A DNA stretch of 64,000 nucleotides from Phaseolus vulgaris (Eukaryota; Streptophyta; Magnoliopsida; Fabales; Fabaceae): NCBI RefSeq assembly GCF_000499845.2, contig NC_023758.2:42639524-42703523 (forward strand), in the 5' to 3' direction. The notes beneath the pieces are model-generated. The model was given only the letters and a program-made list of their open reading frames with translations. It searched no databases and was not told the origin of the DNA. Each line of letters opens with the position of its first letter. The stretch's first letter is position 1. Position numbers and translations under genes: made by a program. This document shows positions 11,384 through 22,786 of this stretch, piece by piece.

Positions 11384-13257
11384 TTTTTTTCAAGTAAATT
11401 TTCATTTTTCAGCTACCAAAGTTTCCTCTATGTGTTTCTTTATTGTTTTGGGTATCAGGAAACTATGCAAAGTAGTTTTTATGAAGAAAAATGTATGGTG
11501 CACAATTTATTTTTACGTGAATCCTGCGTGATAGTATGAATTTAGATATATGATAGCTTCCTTGATGATTTTGTTGAAGCAAAGATCTATTTATGATATA
11601 AACTATTAAGTATGATTTTACACATATATAACATGATTTTTTTAATACAAGTTTATATTGCATTTATAGGTCAATGATAATCCTTGGATATATTATTAAA
11701 TTTAGGATTAAATATGTTTTTCGTCTGATATTATAATACGAAATTGGTTTTCATCCATAGTCTAAACTTTAGACATTCAGGTGCTTGCCGTATGAAAATT
11801 ATTGAAATATGTTATTTTGTATGTGAAATTTATTCAATTTGAGGTTTAACATGAATCTATTAGTAGTAGTTACACTGAACATCAACCTATACTGAAAACA
11901 ACAACGAATTTTAGAAAAAAACTATCTTTAAAAAAATAACAATTATTTCACATACAGAAAAACTCATTTCAATAATATACATATTACAATAGGAACATTT
12001 GCTTCTTACATTAGAATAAAAAGACTCTTTTGGAGGAATAAATGTGTCATGTAAAGGTTTTGTATGTTGTGTCATGTAAAGGTTTTGTATGTTGTTTGTT
12101 GTTGTTGTGTTTGTGGTAAAAGGGATTTTAAAAAAAAGTTATTATACTTTTGAAGATTATATTTGGTGAATTGGTTATGTTTGTATGTATTTTGGTATAT
12201 GATGTCATGTTATACTTTGACTATTGTTAAGGGTAAACTTCTTTAGTTTGTTTGGGATAAAGAATTGTTGGTAAGGAGTTTGGGATAGGTTACGGGGTGA
12301 GACCTTATCTTATTTTTTTATTTATTTCTTGTATAAGAGTTTGATCACCCATTAAATAATCCATATTTATTTATTGTTTCTTGCAAATATAAAAAATATT
12401 TGAATTGTCTAAAATTTGGAGAAAAACAAAAATCAATTTCGTATTATCACATAATAATAAATTTAACCCTTAAATTTATTATCATAAAGACTTGAAGTGC
12501 CATAGAAAATTTATCACTTTTATCTATGTTAGCTATACCTTTTATTATATATTATGATTGCATTTTTTTTCTGTGTATCTATATATCTTACTAAACATCA
12601 TGTGCCAAAGAATTTTCTAGATAAAGCTTCTTAAAGGACTCGAATCTCCTCATGATTCCAACATAAGCAAATATTTGAGGTTGCTAAACTTATTGAGTTT
12701 ATTCAGAAGTGCTTATCTTATACTTGATTAAAAGATAAAAATTGCATCATTTGTACTTAAGAAAGGTGTTTAATGTTACTTTTACACTTTTATTTTGGCT
12801 GTGAAAAATTTTATTGATAGTTTTTTTTTTGCTTATTCATGAAAATATGAATCATGAATTTTATGTTGCACATTTTTAATTTATATTTATAAGCACTACA
12901 TATTGCTGTTTCAAATAACTTTTTTACAAGATATCCATATTCTTCACGATGATGTGTCCATAAGAACTACATGCTACTTGTTGGTTCTTACTGTGTTTTT
13001 CACACTTTATATACTTTCTTCGGTGGTGACTCATAGAATAATTAAAACATAAAAAAGATATGAATCGTGTTGTTAAATCATTGTGTAACAAAATAACTGA
13101 CTTGTTATTATATATTAAAAAAACATATTTATTATTGCATTGTAGTAGATACAACAACAATTAAAAATATTTCTCATAAATTATAATATAATTAAAATAA
13201 TAATTGTGTAAATATATTTTCAAAATTATTATCTTTTGACAAATATAATATATATAT
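11384..13257. other. AT-rich intergenic DNA
   Basis: I see no gene here. A perfect 25-bp tandem pair (TGTGTCATGTAAAGGTTTTG plus TATGT) lies at 12,043-12,067 and 12,068-12,092. The right edge is an AT dinucleotide run in which the Gypsy element inserted. Confidence 0.6.
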
Positions 13258-13736
13258 TGTACCGGTCGGCACCGAACGACCGAGTGGCTTACGTCGAATA
13301 AACCTAATTAAATCTAATTAAATCTACTACGATTGTTTCGCGTGAAGTGGAAAGCAATTACAATGACCATTGACTAAGTCGAAGCACGTCCTCTGGACCA
13401 CTCCCCTAATTTTCAGGACACCATCAAGCACGACCCAGAAACCACTAAACATGTCTCTGACCATCAACTGTTGGGCCCACAGGACCAAGGCCCAAGTCAA
13501 CCTACTAAAAGAGACGTCTGAGGAGGAAAAAATGTACGTTTTCAGATTATCAGAGAATTCTCACTTGGAAACATTGTTGACTTGAGCGTCGGAGCGCAAT
13601 CGCAGGTACCCCCACCGGCCGACCGAAGCACGCGAAGAAGAAGGAGACTTGAAGAACAGGACAATCAAGAGGGAAGTAGACACCTTGTATCGACGTGGAT
13701 CAACATTACTCAGTCCCCAATATCCATACAGGTACA
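13258..13736 (+). repeat. 5' LTR of the Gypsy element
   Basis: It is 479 bp, starts TGTACC and ends GGTACA. By eye it differs from the 3' LTR at eight positions, seven transitions and one transversion, including two in the last six bases. A 71-codon open frame inside it occurs in both LTRs and has no recognisable motif, so I do not call it a gene. Confidence 0.93.
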
Positions 13737-13738
13737 AT

Positions 13739-13754
13739 TGGCGCCCACCGTGGG
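13739..13754 (+). promoter_or_regulatory. Gypsy primer-binding site (tRNA-Lys type)
   Basis: TGGCGCCCACCGTGGG starts two bases after the 5' LTR. It is complementary to the 3' end, including CCA, of plant tRNA-Lys(CUU) as I know that tRNA. It should prime minus-strand cDNA synthesis. Confidence 0.8.
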
Positions 13755-13800
13755 ACCGAGTAATCACTATTCCCAGACCTAGAGGTACCAACACTCGAGG

Positions 13801-15062
13801 ATGGGTTCAACGACGAACAACAACAATGATACTGCCGCGATGGAACATTGGACGATACTCCAAACCCTCCAGATTCAGATGCAGGAGTTGCTTCAGAAGG
13901 GAGTCACTGATCAACTACATCAAGATGAAGAGAAGAAGAGACAAGAAGAGGAACGCCAACGGCATGCGGAAGAGATAGCTCAACTGAAAGAGCAGAACAA
14001 AAGATTGATGGAGAGACTCGAGCAATCTGAGCGTGAAGGACATTCGCGTGCGCCTTCTCCACCACCACATCAGTCAGGAACAAAGACAATAGCCCAAACA
14101 ATAGCCTAAACTATGCCTCCCACATCACTCGTTCAGCACACCCATCAGAGTGTGAAGCAGGTAACCCCAAATAGGGTAGCAAACCCGAGAGGCCATCCGT
14201 TCACTGACGATATCATAGCCACCCCTCTCCCTGACAAATGGAGAGGCCTAACGATAAATCTTTACGACGGATCCACAGACCCGGACGAACATCTGAATAT
14301 ATTCAGAACTCAAATGACCCTTTACACGACTGATCGGACGGTGTGGTGTAAAGTCTTCCCCACCTCTCTCAGGGAAGCAGGGAAGGCCCCCTCGGATGGT
14401 TTTCTGACCTTCCACCCAATTCCATTACAAGCTTCGACGCTTTAGAATTGAAATTCACTACACAGTATGCCACAAGTAGACCTCATCAGACATCCTCCAT
14501 GTCCCTCCTTAATGTCAAACAAGAAAGGGGAGAATCTTTAAGAACATTTATGGACAGATTTAGCAAAGTGTGTATGAGCATTCGTAACCTTAATCCAGAC
14601 ATAGCCATGCATCATTTGGTCTCAGCCATACTGCCTGGAAGGTTCACTGAAAGTCTTATTAAACGGCCCCCGTGCAATATGGATGAATTAAGAACAAGAG
14701 CGACAAAGTTCATGCAGATAGAAGAACACATTGATTATCATCGAAAAACGCATGTTGAGAACACAGACACGGGCAAAGGGATTCGTCCCCCCATAGTGCC
14801 GACCGACCGAGATTGGCATCGCCCCAATAGGGGTCCCCGCTTCCACAACTACACCCCCTTGATTGTACCAAGGGGTAAGGTTCTAGACGAAGCACTACAG
14901 ATTGAGTTGATTCCGGCACTAAAGCAGTCGCAAACCCCTCCCAATGCCGATACCAGTAAACGTTGCCAGTACCATCGTAACTACGGCCACACGACCGAAG
15001 GATGCCAAGCACTGAAAGATAAAATTGAAGAGCTCGTCTAGGCCGGTCATCTCCGCAAGTTC
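13801..15062 (+). pseudogene. gag: Gypsy gag, broken
   Basis: Gag forms the virus-like particle that packages element RNA. ATG at 13,801 opens a segment with Asn/Thr-rich N terminus and a charged coiled coil (about 13,920-14,040, KKRQEEERQRHAEE type), then TAA at 14,107-14,109. The frame continues after it with the retrotransposon gag domain (DEHLNIFRTQM near 14,282-14,316). A frameshift lies between about 14,370 and 14,445; after it LELKFTTQYA and VKQERGESLRTFMDRF follow in another frame. The CCHC-type knuckle CQYHRNYGHTTEGC lies at 14,964-15,005. TAG at 15,039-15,041 then interrupts an otherwise continuous frame into pol. The TAA and TAG stops each differ by one C-to-T change from a Gln codon. 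Confidence 0.9.
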
Positions 15063-16175
15063 GTGAAAACTACCGTTACTGCATCCAGGTCACCCCAGCG
15101 TGATCATGATCCCCGAGAACGTTCGGGACGAAGAGAAGACCGGACCCGCGACAATCACTATCGTTCCAACAGAAGGAAAAGAAGCGAAAGTCCAGTTAGA
15201 CGAACAAGACCTAAAAGCGAAAGTTCTGAGCGCAGAAGTCGAACTAAGCAGAAAGTTTGCGCGATCATCAATACAATCGCTGGACCGGTATCACTCGGCC
15301 AGCCCCCTCAAGAGATTAACTACATTGCAGGTGGTTTTGCAGGTAGAGGATGTTCTAATTCAGCAAGGAAGAAACATTTAAGAGCAGTTCAATCCGTTCA
15401 TTCGACCTCCACACAACGCCGACCGCACATACCACCAATCACTTTCACCGACGATGATTTCACAGCAATTGATCCATCTCAAGATGACCCCGTGGTAATA
15501 ACTGTGGAGATAGATAAATTCGCAATCGCAAAAGTCTTAGTAGATCAGGGTAGCTCGGTCGACATCCTTTACTGGGAAACATTTAAGAAGATGAAGATCC
15601 CAGAGGCAGAGATACAACCCTACAACGAACAAATAGTTGGTTTCTCAAGAGAAAGAGTAGATACGAGAGGATTTATCGATTTATACACTACATTCGGCGA
15701 CGACTACCTTAGTAAGACCATCAACATACGATACCTACTCGTCAACGCCAACACATCGTACAATATTTTGCTCGGTCGTCCATCTATCAATAGGCTTAAA
15801 GCCGTTGTCTCAACCCCTCATTTAGCTATGAAGTTCCCCTCGGTCAATGGAGATATAGCAACCGTACATGTAGATCAGAAGATAGCACGAGAGTGCTATG
15901 TAGCTAGCCTGAAGGTAAAGCCAACCCGAAGGCTTTATACCACGTTGGCCGACCGAACCACAGAGCGAAGAGGTCGGTCACCAGAAAGACGTTCTAAAGG
16001 AAGAGAATCTAGAAGACACTTAGTCGCTTTAGTTGATCTGGATCCTCGGCTGGATGATCCCCGGATGGAAGCAGGGGAAGATCTTCAACCATATTCCTTC
16101 GTGACAAAGATCGCAAGACACACATGGGGACATCTCTCAAGCCGGACGACCGAGAGGCGATCGGTAAGACGTTAA
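15063..16175 (+). pseudogene. Gypsy linker and aspartic protease, ends in frameshift
   Basis: This frame continues gag without an ATG of its own. Residues 1-70 are Arg/Ser-rich and basic. A retropepsin-like domain follows, with the catalytic motif VLVDQGSSVDILY near 15,534-15,572 (active Asp codon 15,543-15,545) and a later NILLGRPSIN block (near 15,760-15,795) that matches the second conserved protease segment. DQG in place of DTG is common in plant Tat elements, so it is not necessarily a defect. The end is basic and leaves the polyprotein frame near 16,130; the RT frame is +1/-2 relative to it, so an indel separates them. The product would cleave the polyprotein. Confidence 0.85.
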
Positions 16176-18268
16176 CAAAAAATGCTGACCTTTTTGCTTG
16201 GATAGCTGTAGACATGCCAGGGGTAAAATCAGATGTTATCACCCATCGGTTATCTGTTTATAAAGAGGCCAGGCCGATCGCTCAAAAGAAAAGGAAACTA
16301 GGTGAAGAACGACGCAAAGCCGCACGGGAGGAAACAGACAAGCTAGTTCAAGCTGGTTTTATTCAGAAGGCCCACTACACAACGTGGTTAGCCAATGTGG
16401 TGATGGTAAAAAAGGCGAATGGAAAATGGAGAATGTGTGTAGATTATACAGACCTTAACAAAGCATGTCCAAAGGACTCATATCCCTTACCTACAATCAA
16501 CTGACTGGTCGACGGTGCGGCCGGTCATCAAATCTTAAGTTTCCTTGATGCTTATTCGGGTTATAACCAAATACAAATGTACCACCGTGATCGAGAGAAG
16601 ACCGCATTTAGAACGGATTCCGATAATTTCTTCTATGAAGTCATGTCGTTCGGTCTCAAGAATGCCGAAGCCACATACCAGCGACTTATGGATCACGTGT
16701 TCCACGACATGATCGGTCGGAACGTGGAGGTATATGTTGACGACATTGTCGTCAAATCGGATTCTTGCGAGCAACATATTTCTGACTTAAAAGAAGTTTT
16801 CCAAGTCTTGCGTCAATACCGCATGCGTTTAAACCCGGAAAAGTGTGTGTTCCGCGTAGAAGGTGGAAAATTCTTGGGCTTCATGCTCACCCATCGAGGC
16901 ATAGAGGCTAATCCAGAAAAATGCAAGGCAATCACTGAAATGAGAAGTCCCAGCGGACTCAAAGAGATTCAGAGACTAGTCGGTCGTCTTACATCGTTAT
17001 CTCGATTCGTACCTAAGCTTGTCGAACGAACGAGACCCATTATAAAACTTTTGAAGAAAACGACTAAGTTTGAATGGACAGATGAATGCGAACGGAATTT
17101 CCAACAGCTAAAAACATTTCTGGCATCCCCACCGGTCATCCAGAAACCGAACGCACGAGAGCCCATTGTGGTCTACCTCGCTGTCTCCAATGAAGCAGTG
17201 AGTTCCGTTCTAGTACAAGAAATTGAAGCGGAGGAACGACCGATGTATTTCGTCAGCCGAGTCTTACACGATGCGGAGACCCGGTACCAAATGGTCGAAA
17301 AAGTTGCCTTAGCTTTAGTCATTACCGCACGACGGATGCGGATGTACTTCCAGAATCACAAGGTTATAGTTAAGACTAACTATCCCATTATGAAGATTCT
17401 CACCAAGCCTGACCTGGCCGGACGAATGATAGGTTGGGCAGTCGAGCTGTCAGAATTCCATATCGAATACCAACCTAGTGGGGCCATCAAGTCCCAAGCC
17501 CTTGCTGACTTCACAGCAGAACTCACTCCCTATCCGACCGAAGAAACAACCCGATGGACACTATATGTAGATGGATCATCGAACAGTCGTTCGTCCGGGG
17601 CGGGAGTTGTACTTGAAGGACCAGGAGAGATTGTTATCGAACAAGCCATGAAGTTTGAATTTAAAACTTCTAATAATCAGGCCGAGTATGAGGCTATAAT
17701 CGCAGGTCTACACTTGGCGATCGAGTTAGAGATAACAAATATAACTTGTAAGAGCGACTCTCGTCTAGTCGTCGGACAACTCACAGGGGAGTATGAGGTA
17801 AGGGAAACATTACTTCAACAATATTTTCATTTTGTGAAAAATCTTGTAAACAGGTTCAAAGAAATCTCTTTCCAACACGTACGGAGGGAAAACAACACTC
17901 GGGCGGACGCTCTGTCAAGATTGGCTACCCTAAAAAAAAAAGGTGTCCACCGGTCGGCCATACACGTGACCCTTGCTAAACCAAGTGTTGGTACCGAAGA
18001 ATGCATGGCGACCAACACTCAACCTAACTGGATGACTCCCATAAAACAATATCTGACCGATGGTGTATGCGATCCACACTTGGAGAAAACAATGAAACTA
18101 CAAGCTTCCCGATACATACTCATTGGCCAAGATCTTTACAGGAGAGGGTACTCCCGTCCCCTCCTAAAATGCCTTAGTCCAGAACAAGTCACCTATGTGA
18201 TGACCGAGTTACACGAAGGGATATGCGGAACCCATTCAGGAGCACGGACTTTGTCCGCCAAATTTTAA
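16124..18268 (+). pseudogene. pol: Gypsy reverse transcriptase and RNase H, one internal stop
   Basis: The RT copies element RNA into DNA and RNase H removes the RNA. Visible RT blocks are VDYTDLNKACPKDSYPLP (16,439-16,492), FLDAYSGYNQI (near 16,541-16,573) and the catalytic YVDDIVV (from 16,733). An in-frame TGA at 16,502-16,504 interrupts the domain between the first two; related elements have Arg there, so CGA to TGA is likely. RNase H begins near WTLYVDGSSNS (17,553) and keeps four acidic positions: VDGSS, AEYEAI, KSDSRLV and TRADALS. The frame ends at 18,268 in an early frameshift where the integrase zinc finger should follow. Confidence 0.92.
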
Positions 18269-19251
18269 GAGCTGGATACTACTGGCCGACCGTGCAGGGA
18301 GACTGCACCGAATACGTTCAAAAATGTGTGAAGTGTCAGGAGTTCGGCACCTTATCACACCAAAAACCAGAACACCTGCACTACATCCTATCCCCCTGGC
18401 CATTTGTAAAATGGGGAATGGATATTATCAGACCTTTCACACCCGGAAAAGGGCAATGCAAATTCCTGTTGTTTGGCATAGATTACTTTACCAAATGGAT
18501 TGAGGCCGAACCATTGACAGCCATCACCGCCCGTAACGTACAGAGCTTTGTATGGAAAAACATTGTCTGCAGGTTCGGCCTACCTCAGGTCATTATCACA
18601 GATAACGGTCGACAATTCACCGATCGAGGGCTACCTGAATTCTATGAGAAACTCCACATCAAACATATCACGAGTTCGGTCGAACACCCTCAAACCAACG
18701 GTCAGGCGGAAGCCGCCAACAAAGTTATTCTCAATGAATTAAAGAAGAGACTTGGCCCGTCCAAGGGAAACTGGACTGAAGAATTGTTAGAGGTTCTATG
18801 GGCCTATCGCTGTACTCCCCAGTCAACGACTCAGGAAACACCTTACAGCCTGACGTACGGCACAAAAGCCATGATTCCGGTCGAAATCGGTGAGCCTTCA
18901 CTGCGCCGACAGACATTAGACTTAGACTTGAACAAGGAAAGTCTACTGGTCGGCCTCGACCTCATCAATGAATTAAGGGACAAATGCAAGATAAGAGAAG
19001 AAGCATGCAAAATACGAGCAGCACGAAGGTACAACTCGAAAGTGAAGCCACGAAACTATCAGAAAGAAGATTTAGTTTGGCGCATGCGCAGCGACGCTCG
19101 GAAGGACGGCGAAAAGTTTTCAAGTAACTGGGAAGGACCATTCCGCATTTCCGACACAGCAACAGGAGGAGCATATTACTTAGAATATTTGTCAGGAAAA
19201 TCTATACCGAGAACGTGGAATGCCACGCATCTCAAATTCTATTACAGTTGA
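18223..19251 (+). pseudogene. Gypsy integrase, frameshifted from RT
   Basis: The integrase inserts the cDNA. The HHCC zinc finger straddles the frameshift: the His pair (HEGICGTHSG) is in the RT frame and the Cys pair (CVKCQEF, near 18,330) is in this one. The core contains the D-D-E triad in WGMDII (18,412), TDNGRQF (18,598) and NGQAEAAN (18,697). The C-terminal part has the WEGPF block (19,129) and ends HLKFYYS before TGA at 19,249-19,251. From about 18,250 to the end the frame is open, so this is the best preserved domain of the copy. It needs the upstream frameshift resolved to be translated with pol. Confidence 0.92.
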
Positions 19252-19253
19252 TG

Positions 19254-20128
19254 AATGAATTTAGTGCACTCTTTCCTCGCTCAGTTGTTTTATCCCTAAG
19301 GAGGGTTTTCTACCGAGAAGGTTTTAACGAGGCACTTTAAATTACCAACCTTGGTCAGAAATTAATATTTTGATTATTAATTAACCGTTCATTTGGTCAG
19401 CACATATAACTAAGGTTATCTGAATTATAACTTAAACGTTATCTGAATTAATTAACCGTTCATTCGGTCAGCACATATAACTAAGGTTATCTGAATTATA
19501 ACTTAAACGTTATCTGAATTAATTAACCGTTCATTCGGTCAGCACATATAACTAAGGTTATTTGAATTATAACTTAAACGTTATCTGAATTAATTAACCG
19601 TTCATTCGGTCAGCACATATAACTAAGGTTATCTGAATTATAACTTAAACGTTATCTGAATTAATTAACCGTTCATTTGGTCAGCACATATAACTAAGGT
19701 TATCTGAATTATAACTTAAACGTTATCTGAATTAATCAACCGTTCTTTCGGTCAGCACATATAACTAACGTTATCTACCAATTTTGGTCAGAAATTAATA
19801 TTTCGATTATTATTAATTAATCGTTCGTCTGGTCGGAATATATAACTAATTAACCATTAGTCAGAAGTTAATAATTTATTAACCGTTCGTTCGGTCCGAT
19901 TAAAATATAAATGTCCAAGTTATACGAAACGCCATCAGTGTTATCATTAACCATGTCACTTACCAAATTCTTCATCAAAGTACATGCCAACCAATCGTTC
20001 AGTTATAAACTGCGTGTTAAAAGGAACATGAAACCAAATTCGATAACAGAAAGTAAAATGGTTCGAAACAAGTCATAAAGCAGTAAAATTGTCTTTAGCC
20101 CACACCCCGGGCTCAGGTAATGGAAATA
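19254..20128. other. Non-coding 3' spacer of the Gypsy element
   Basis: No sense ORF with recognisable motifs occurs between integrase and the antisense gene. It holds the 71-bp tandem array and diverged half-units after it (19,778-19,900, with repeated CGTTCGT.TGGTC words). This region may carry 3' processing signals of both convergent transcripts; I cannot identify them. Confidence 0.7.
19381..19777. repeat. 71-bp tandem repeat inside the Gypsy element
   Basis: Units start at 19,381, 19,452, 19,523, 19,594 and 19,665 (TTAACCGTTCATT.GGTCAG), with a partial sixth at 19,736. The exact 71-bp period and very low divergence among units contrast with the more decayed copies after 19,778. Each unit contains two GTTATCTGAATTA words around TAACTTAAAC. 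Confidence 0.95.
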
Positions 20129-21911
20129 TCAAACGATGTCAAGGGTATCATCCGGTTGCACCGACTCCTCCGGCTGTATAACGTCATTTCCACGGGACAT
20201 CTCAGCTACAGGATGGATGGTTTGATCATTCTCTTCGGCCTCCTCATCTCCGAGGGGCATCAGACGGCCATCCACAACATCCATGTTCGAGTCGTACCGC
20301 TCGTCGTCGGACGGTACCCCATCAAAAAAGGCAACCTGTCGAACGCCTTGTCTGAAAGACTATTCGTTGATGCTTAGCATGAACCCTTGTAGTTGTTCAA
20401 CTTGGGCAAGGAGAGATTCCTTCTCAATAGCCAATTTTTCTTGTTCTTTAATAGCTTCGGCTCGTCCGGTCGTCACCTCATTTAGTGTAACCTTCAAGGT
20501 CTCTTGCTCTTCCCTAGCCAACCGAGCATCGTTCCGGGCCTCGTCCACAGCCTTCAGAGCATCCTTCAATGAAACGGTCGATTCACTAAGTTGCGACTTC
20601 AATTTGGGAATCGACACCATCTTCACTCTCTTTAACTCATCCCCAATGGCCCTACCCACCACGGCCACGCGGCACTACAGCTCGACCATTTCTTCAATTA
20701 AATCCAAGGTGGGGATGGCTGCTAAGGTATCCTCGTCCTCGGGGCGCATGTCAAATTGCATGGTAGGGGCCACCCTGACGGATGACCCCAGCATACTAGT
20801 AGGACTGCCCGATGAAGATCGAGCGTCATTGCGGGGTGCCTTCGCCGGTCGCCCCCTTTTCTTACCTTGAACGGGAGCGGCCACAACTTCGACCGGAACG
20901 ACCTCCTGCTCGATCGGCCGTGGCACAATCCCAACGATGGTGGCTATCTTGCTTTTGTTTGCCTGCCTTTTCAAACTATTCATGTATTTTTTCAAACTTG
21001 GGTCCATGCTCACAACAATATCTGCAAAATAAACACGAAGGTAAGAAACACTACGTTGTTAATTGAACGACCGAAAGAAGAAAATGCTCACCATTTAGGT
21101 CCGCCCACTGCTTGGACGACCCGTAAAGGGCTATCAGTTCCCGCGTAGGAAGTCTACACGGTAGTTGATTCACAACCATCAAAATTTCTTGGTCGATGGG
21201 AGACAAAGATTCCCAAAACCGATGGTCAAGGGAGGTGGGCTTCTCCGTCCAATGGAATGGAAATTTTGTGCTCCCATCGGCGTTATAAAATAGGTCCCGG
21301 CCGTCCGGTTCGACAAACACTTTAAAAAAGTAGTCCTTAAAGTTCTTATAAGAAGTAGTAAAAGCGGCAAAACGTACATTCCCCGGACGACTAGACAACG
21401 ACAACCAACCTACCGGGGTACTCGGGTAAGTGTTGTAATAGTATAAAAATGATTCGGCGGTCGGCGTGAGGCCAAATATTTTGCAGATAATTCGAAAGGC
21501 TTGTAAAATGGCCCACGAATTAGGGTGCAACTGGGTCGGTGCAACATTCAAAATCTTAAGAACGTTCACAGTGAAGTCATCAAAGGGAAAACTCATGCAA
21601 GTGGGAAAAGAAAGTACTATACACAAAGAAAAAGTCGTGAGGAGCATTCTCCCAACCGTGACAGACACGGTCGGTCACACCACATATATCAACACTCAGC
21701 GCCTCGGTCGACAATCTGGTGCTAGAAAATTCTTATGGACAGCAAGAAACTCATCTAAGTCATCCGAAGACTTTATTTTACTAGGGATTTGGAGGACAGA
21801 CGGATCAACCCAATCATAGCTTGGGCCGTCCGACGACTGACTCGCACCACTAGAAGCAGTACGGGTCATCGACGAATCTACAACATTCGAAGACTCTACA
21901 GAAGAAGGCAT
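20129..21911 (-). pseudogene. Antisense spliced gene of the Gypsy element (Transposase_28-like, AT-hook, coiled coil), broken
   Basis: Reading minus from ATG at 21,909-21,911: an acidic/Ser-rich start; then the domain known as 'putative gypsy type transposon' (Pfam Transposase_28), with FPFDDFTVNVLKILN and LHPNSWAILQAFRI in about 21,510-21,600 and GWLSLSSRPGNVRF near 21,360-21,400. A canonical GT-AG intron of 70 bases (21,022-21,091; GTGAGC..TTTTGCAG) joins the two frames exactly. Exon 2 has an AT-hook-like basic stretch (KKRGRPAKA, near 20,850), a coiled coil of about 100 residues (20,400-20,640) and an acidic tail ending in TGA at 20,129-20,131. Two frameshifts (near 21,700 and 21,600) and in-frame TAG codons at 20,672-20,674 and 20,360-20,362 break it. 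DNA binding is inferred from the AT-hook only; the role is unknown. Confidence 0.85.
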
Positions 21912-22032
21912 GACTAACCTTGAATGAAGAAAATGACACGGGCAACAAACTCAGCACTCAACGATCAGAACAAGCAATGTGAAACTGAGAGCAAGTGAAA
22001 TTCAGAAACCCTCAAAAGTTCAAATGAAGCGG

Positions 22033-22040
22033 TATTTATA
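22033..22040 (-). promoter_or_regulatory. TATA box for the antisense gene
   Basis: The minus strand reads CCTATAAATACC here, with TATAAATA at the core. It lies about 120 bases upstream of the antisense ATG, and a start site would be expected near 22,000-22,010. It is internal to the element, outside the 3' LTR. Confidence 0.6.
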
Positions 22041-22302
22041 GGGCGAGAAGTGAGAGAAGAAAACCCCAACACTCGTCCAGCACCGTTAGATCAAACCCAA
22101 TCCAACGGCTAAACGCATTCGGCAAATGAAACGACACGAGATCCTCGCCGTTGAAAGCATCACGATGGGACAGCCCCTCGAAGTCGCGACCCTGCCATGC
22201 GTCACATCTCTGCCACGCATTTAATAATGCCAGCTAGCGAGCACCAACCCAAAAGTTTCGTGCATCTTATACGACTCTTCGGTCATCCATGCCCTCGAGC
22301 CT

Positions 22303-22312
22303 GGGGGGCTAG
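22303..22312 (+). promoter_or_regulatory. Polypurine tract of the Gypsy element
   Basis: GGGGGGCTAG lies directly before the 3' LTR start (TGTACC at 22,313). This is the usual place and type of the plus-strand primer in Tat-like elements. Confidence 0.75.
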
Positions 22313-22786
22313 TGTACCGGTCGGCACCGAACGACCGAGTGGCTTACGTCGAATAAACCTAATTAAATCTAATTAAATCTACTACGATTGTTTCGCGTGA
22401 AGTGGAAAGCAGTTACAATGACCATTGACTAAGTCGAAGCACGTCCTCTGGACCACTCCCCTAATTTTCAGGACACCATCAAGCACGACCCAGAAACCAC
22501 TAAACATGTCTCTGACCATCAACTGTTGGGCCCACAGGACCAAGGCCCAAGTCAACCTACTAAAAGAGACATCTGAGGAGGAAAAAAGGTACGTTTTCAG
22601 ATTATCAGAGAATTCTCACTTGGAAACATCGCTGACTTGAGCGTCGGAGCGCAATCGCAGGTACCCCCACCGGCCGACCGAAGCACGTGAAGAAGAAGGA
22701 GACTTGAAGAACAGGACAATCAAGAGGGAAGTAGACACCTTGTATCGACGTGGATCAACATTACTCAGTCCCCAATATCCATACAG

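Noticed and set aside
13370..13585. A 71-codon frame in the 5' LTR, repeated at 22,425-22,640 in the 3' LTR
   Set aside because: It is present only because the LTR is duplicated; there is no motif and it overlaps no known LTR-encoded product.
20120..20870. Plus-strand open frames overlapping the antisense gene (20,120-20,377 and 20,283-20,870)
   Set aside because: They are mirror frames of the antisense coding sequence; only the minus strand shows coiled coil, AT-hook and in-frame continuity across the intron.
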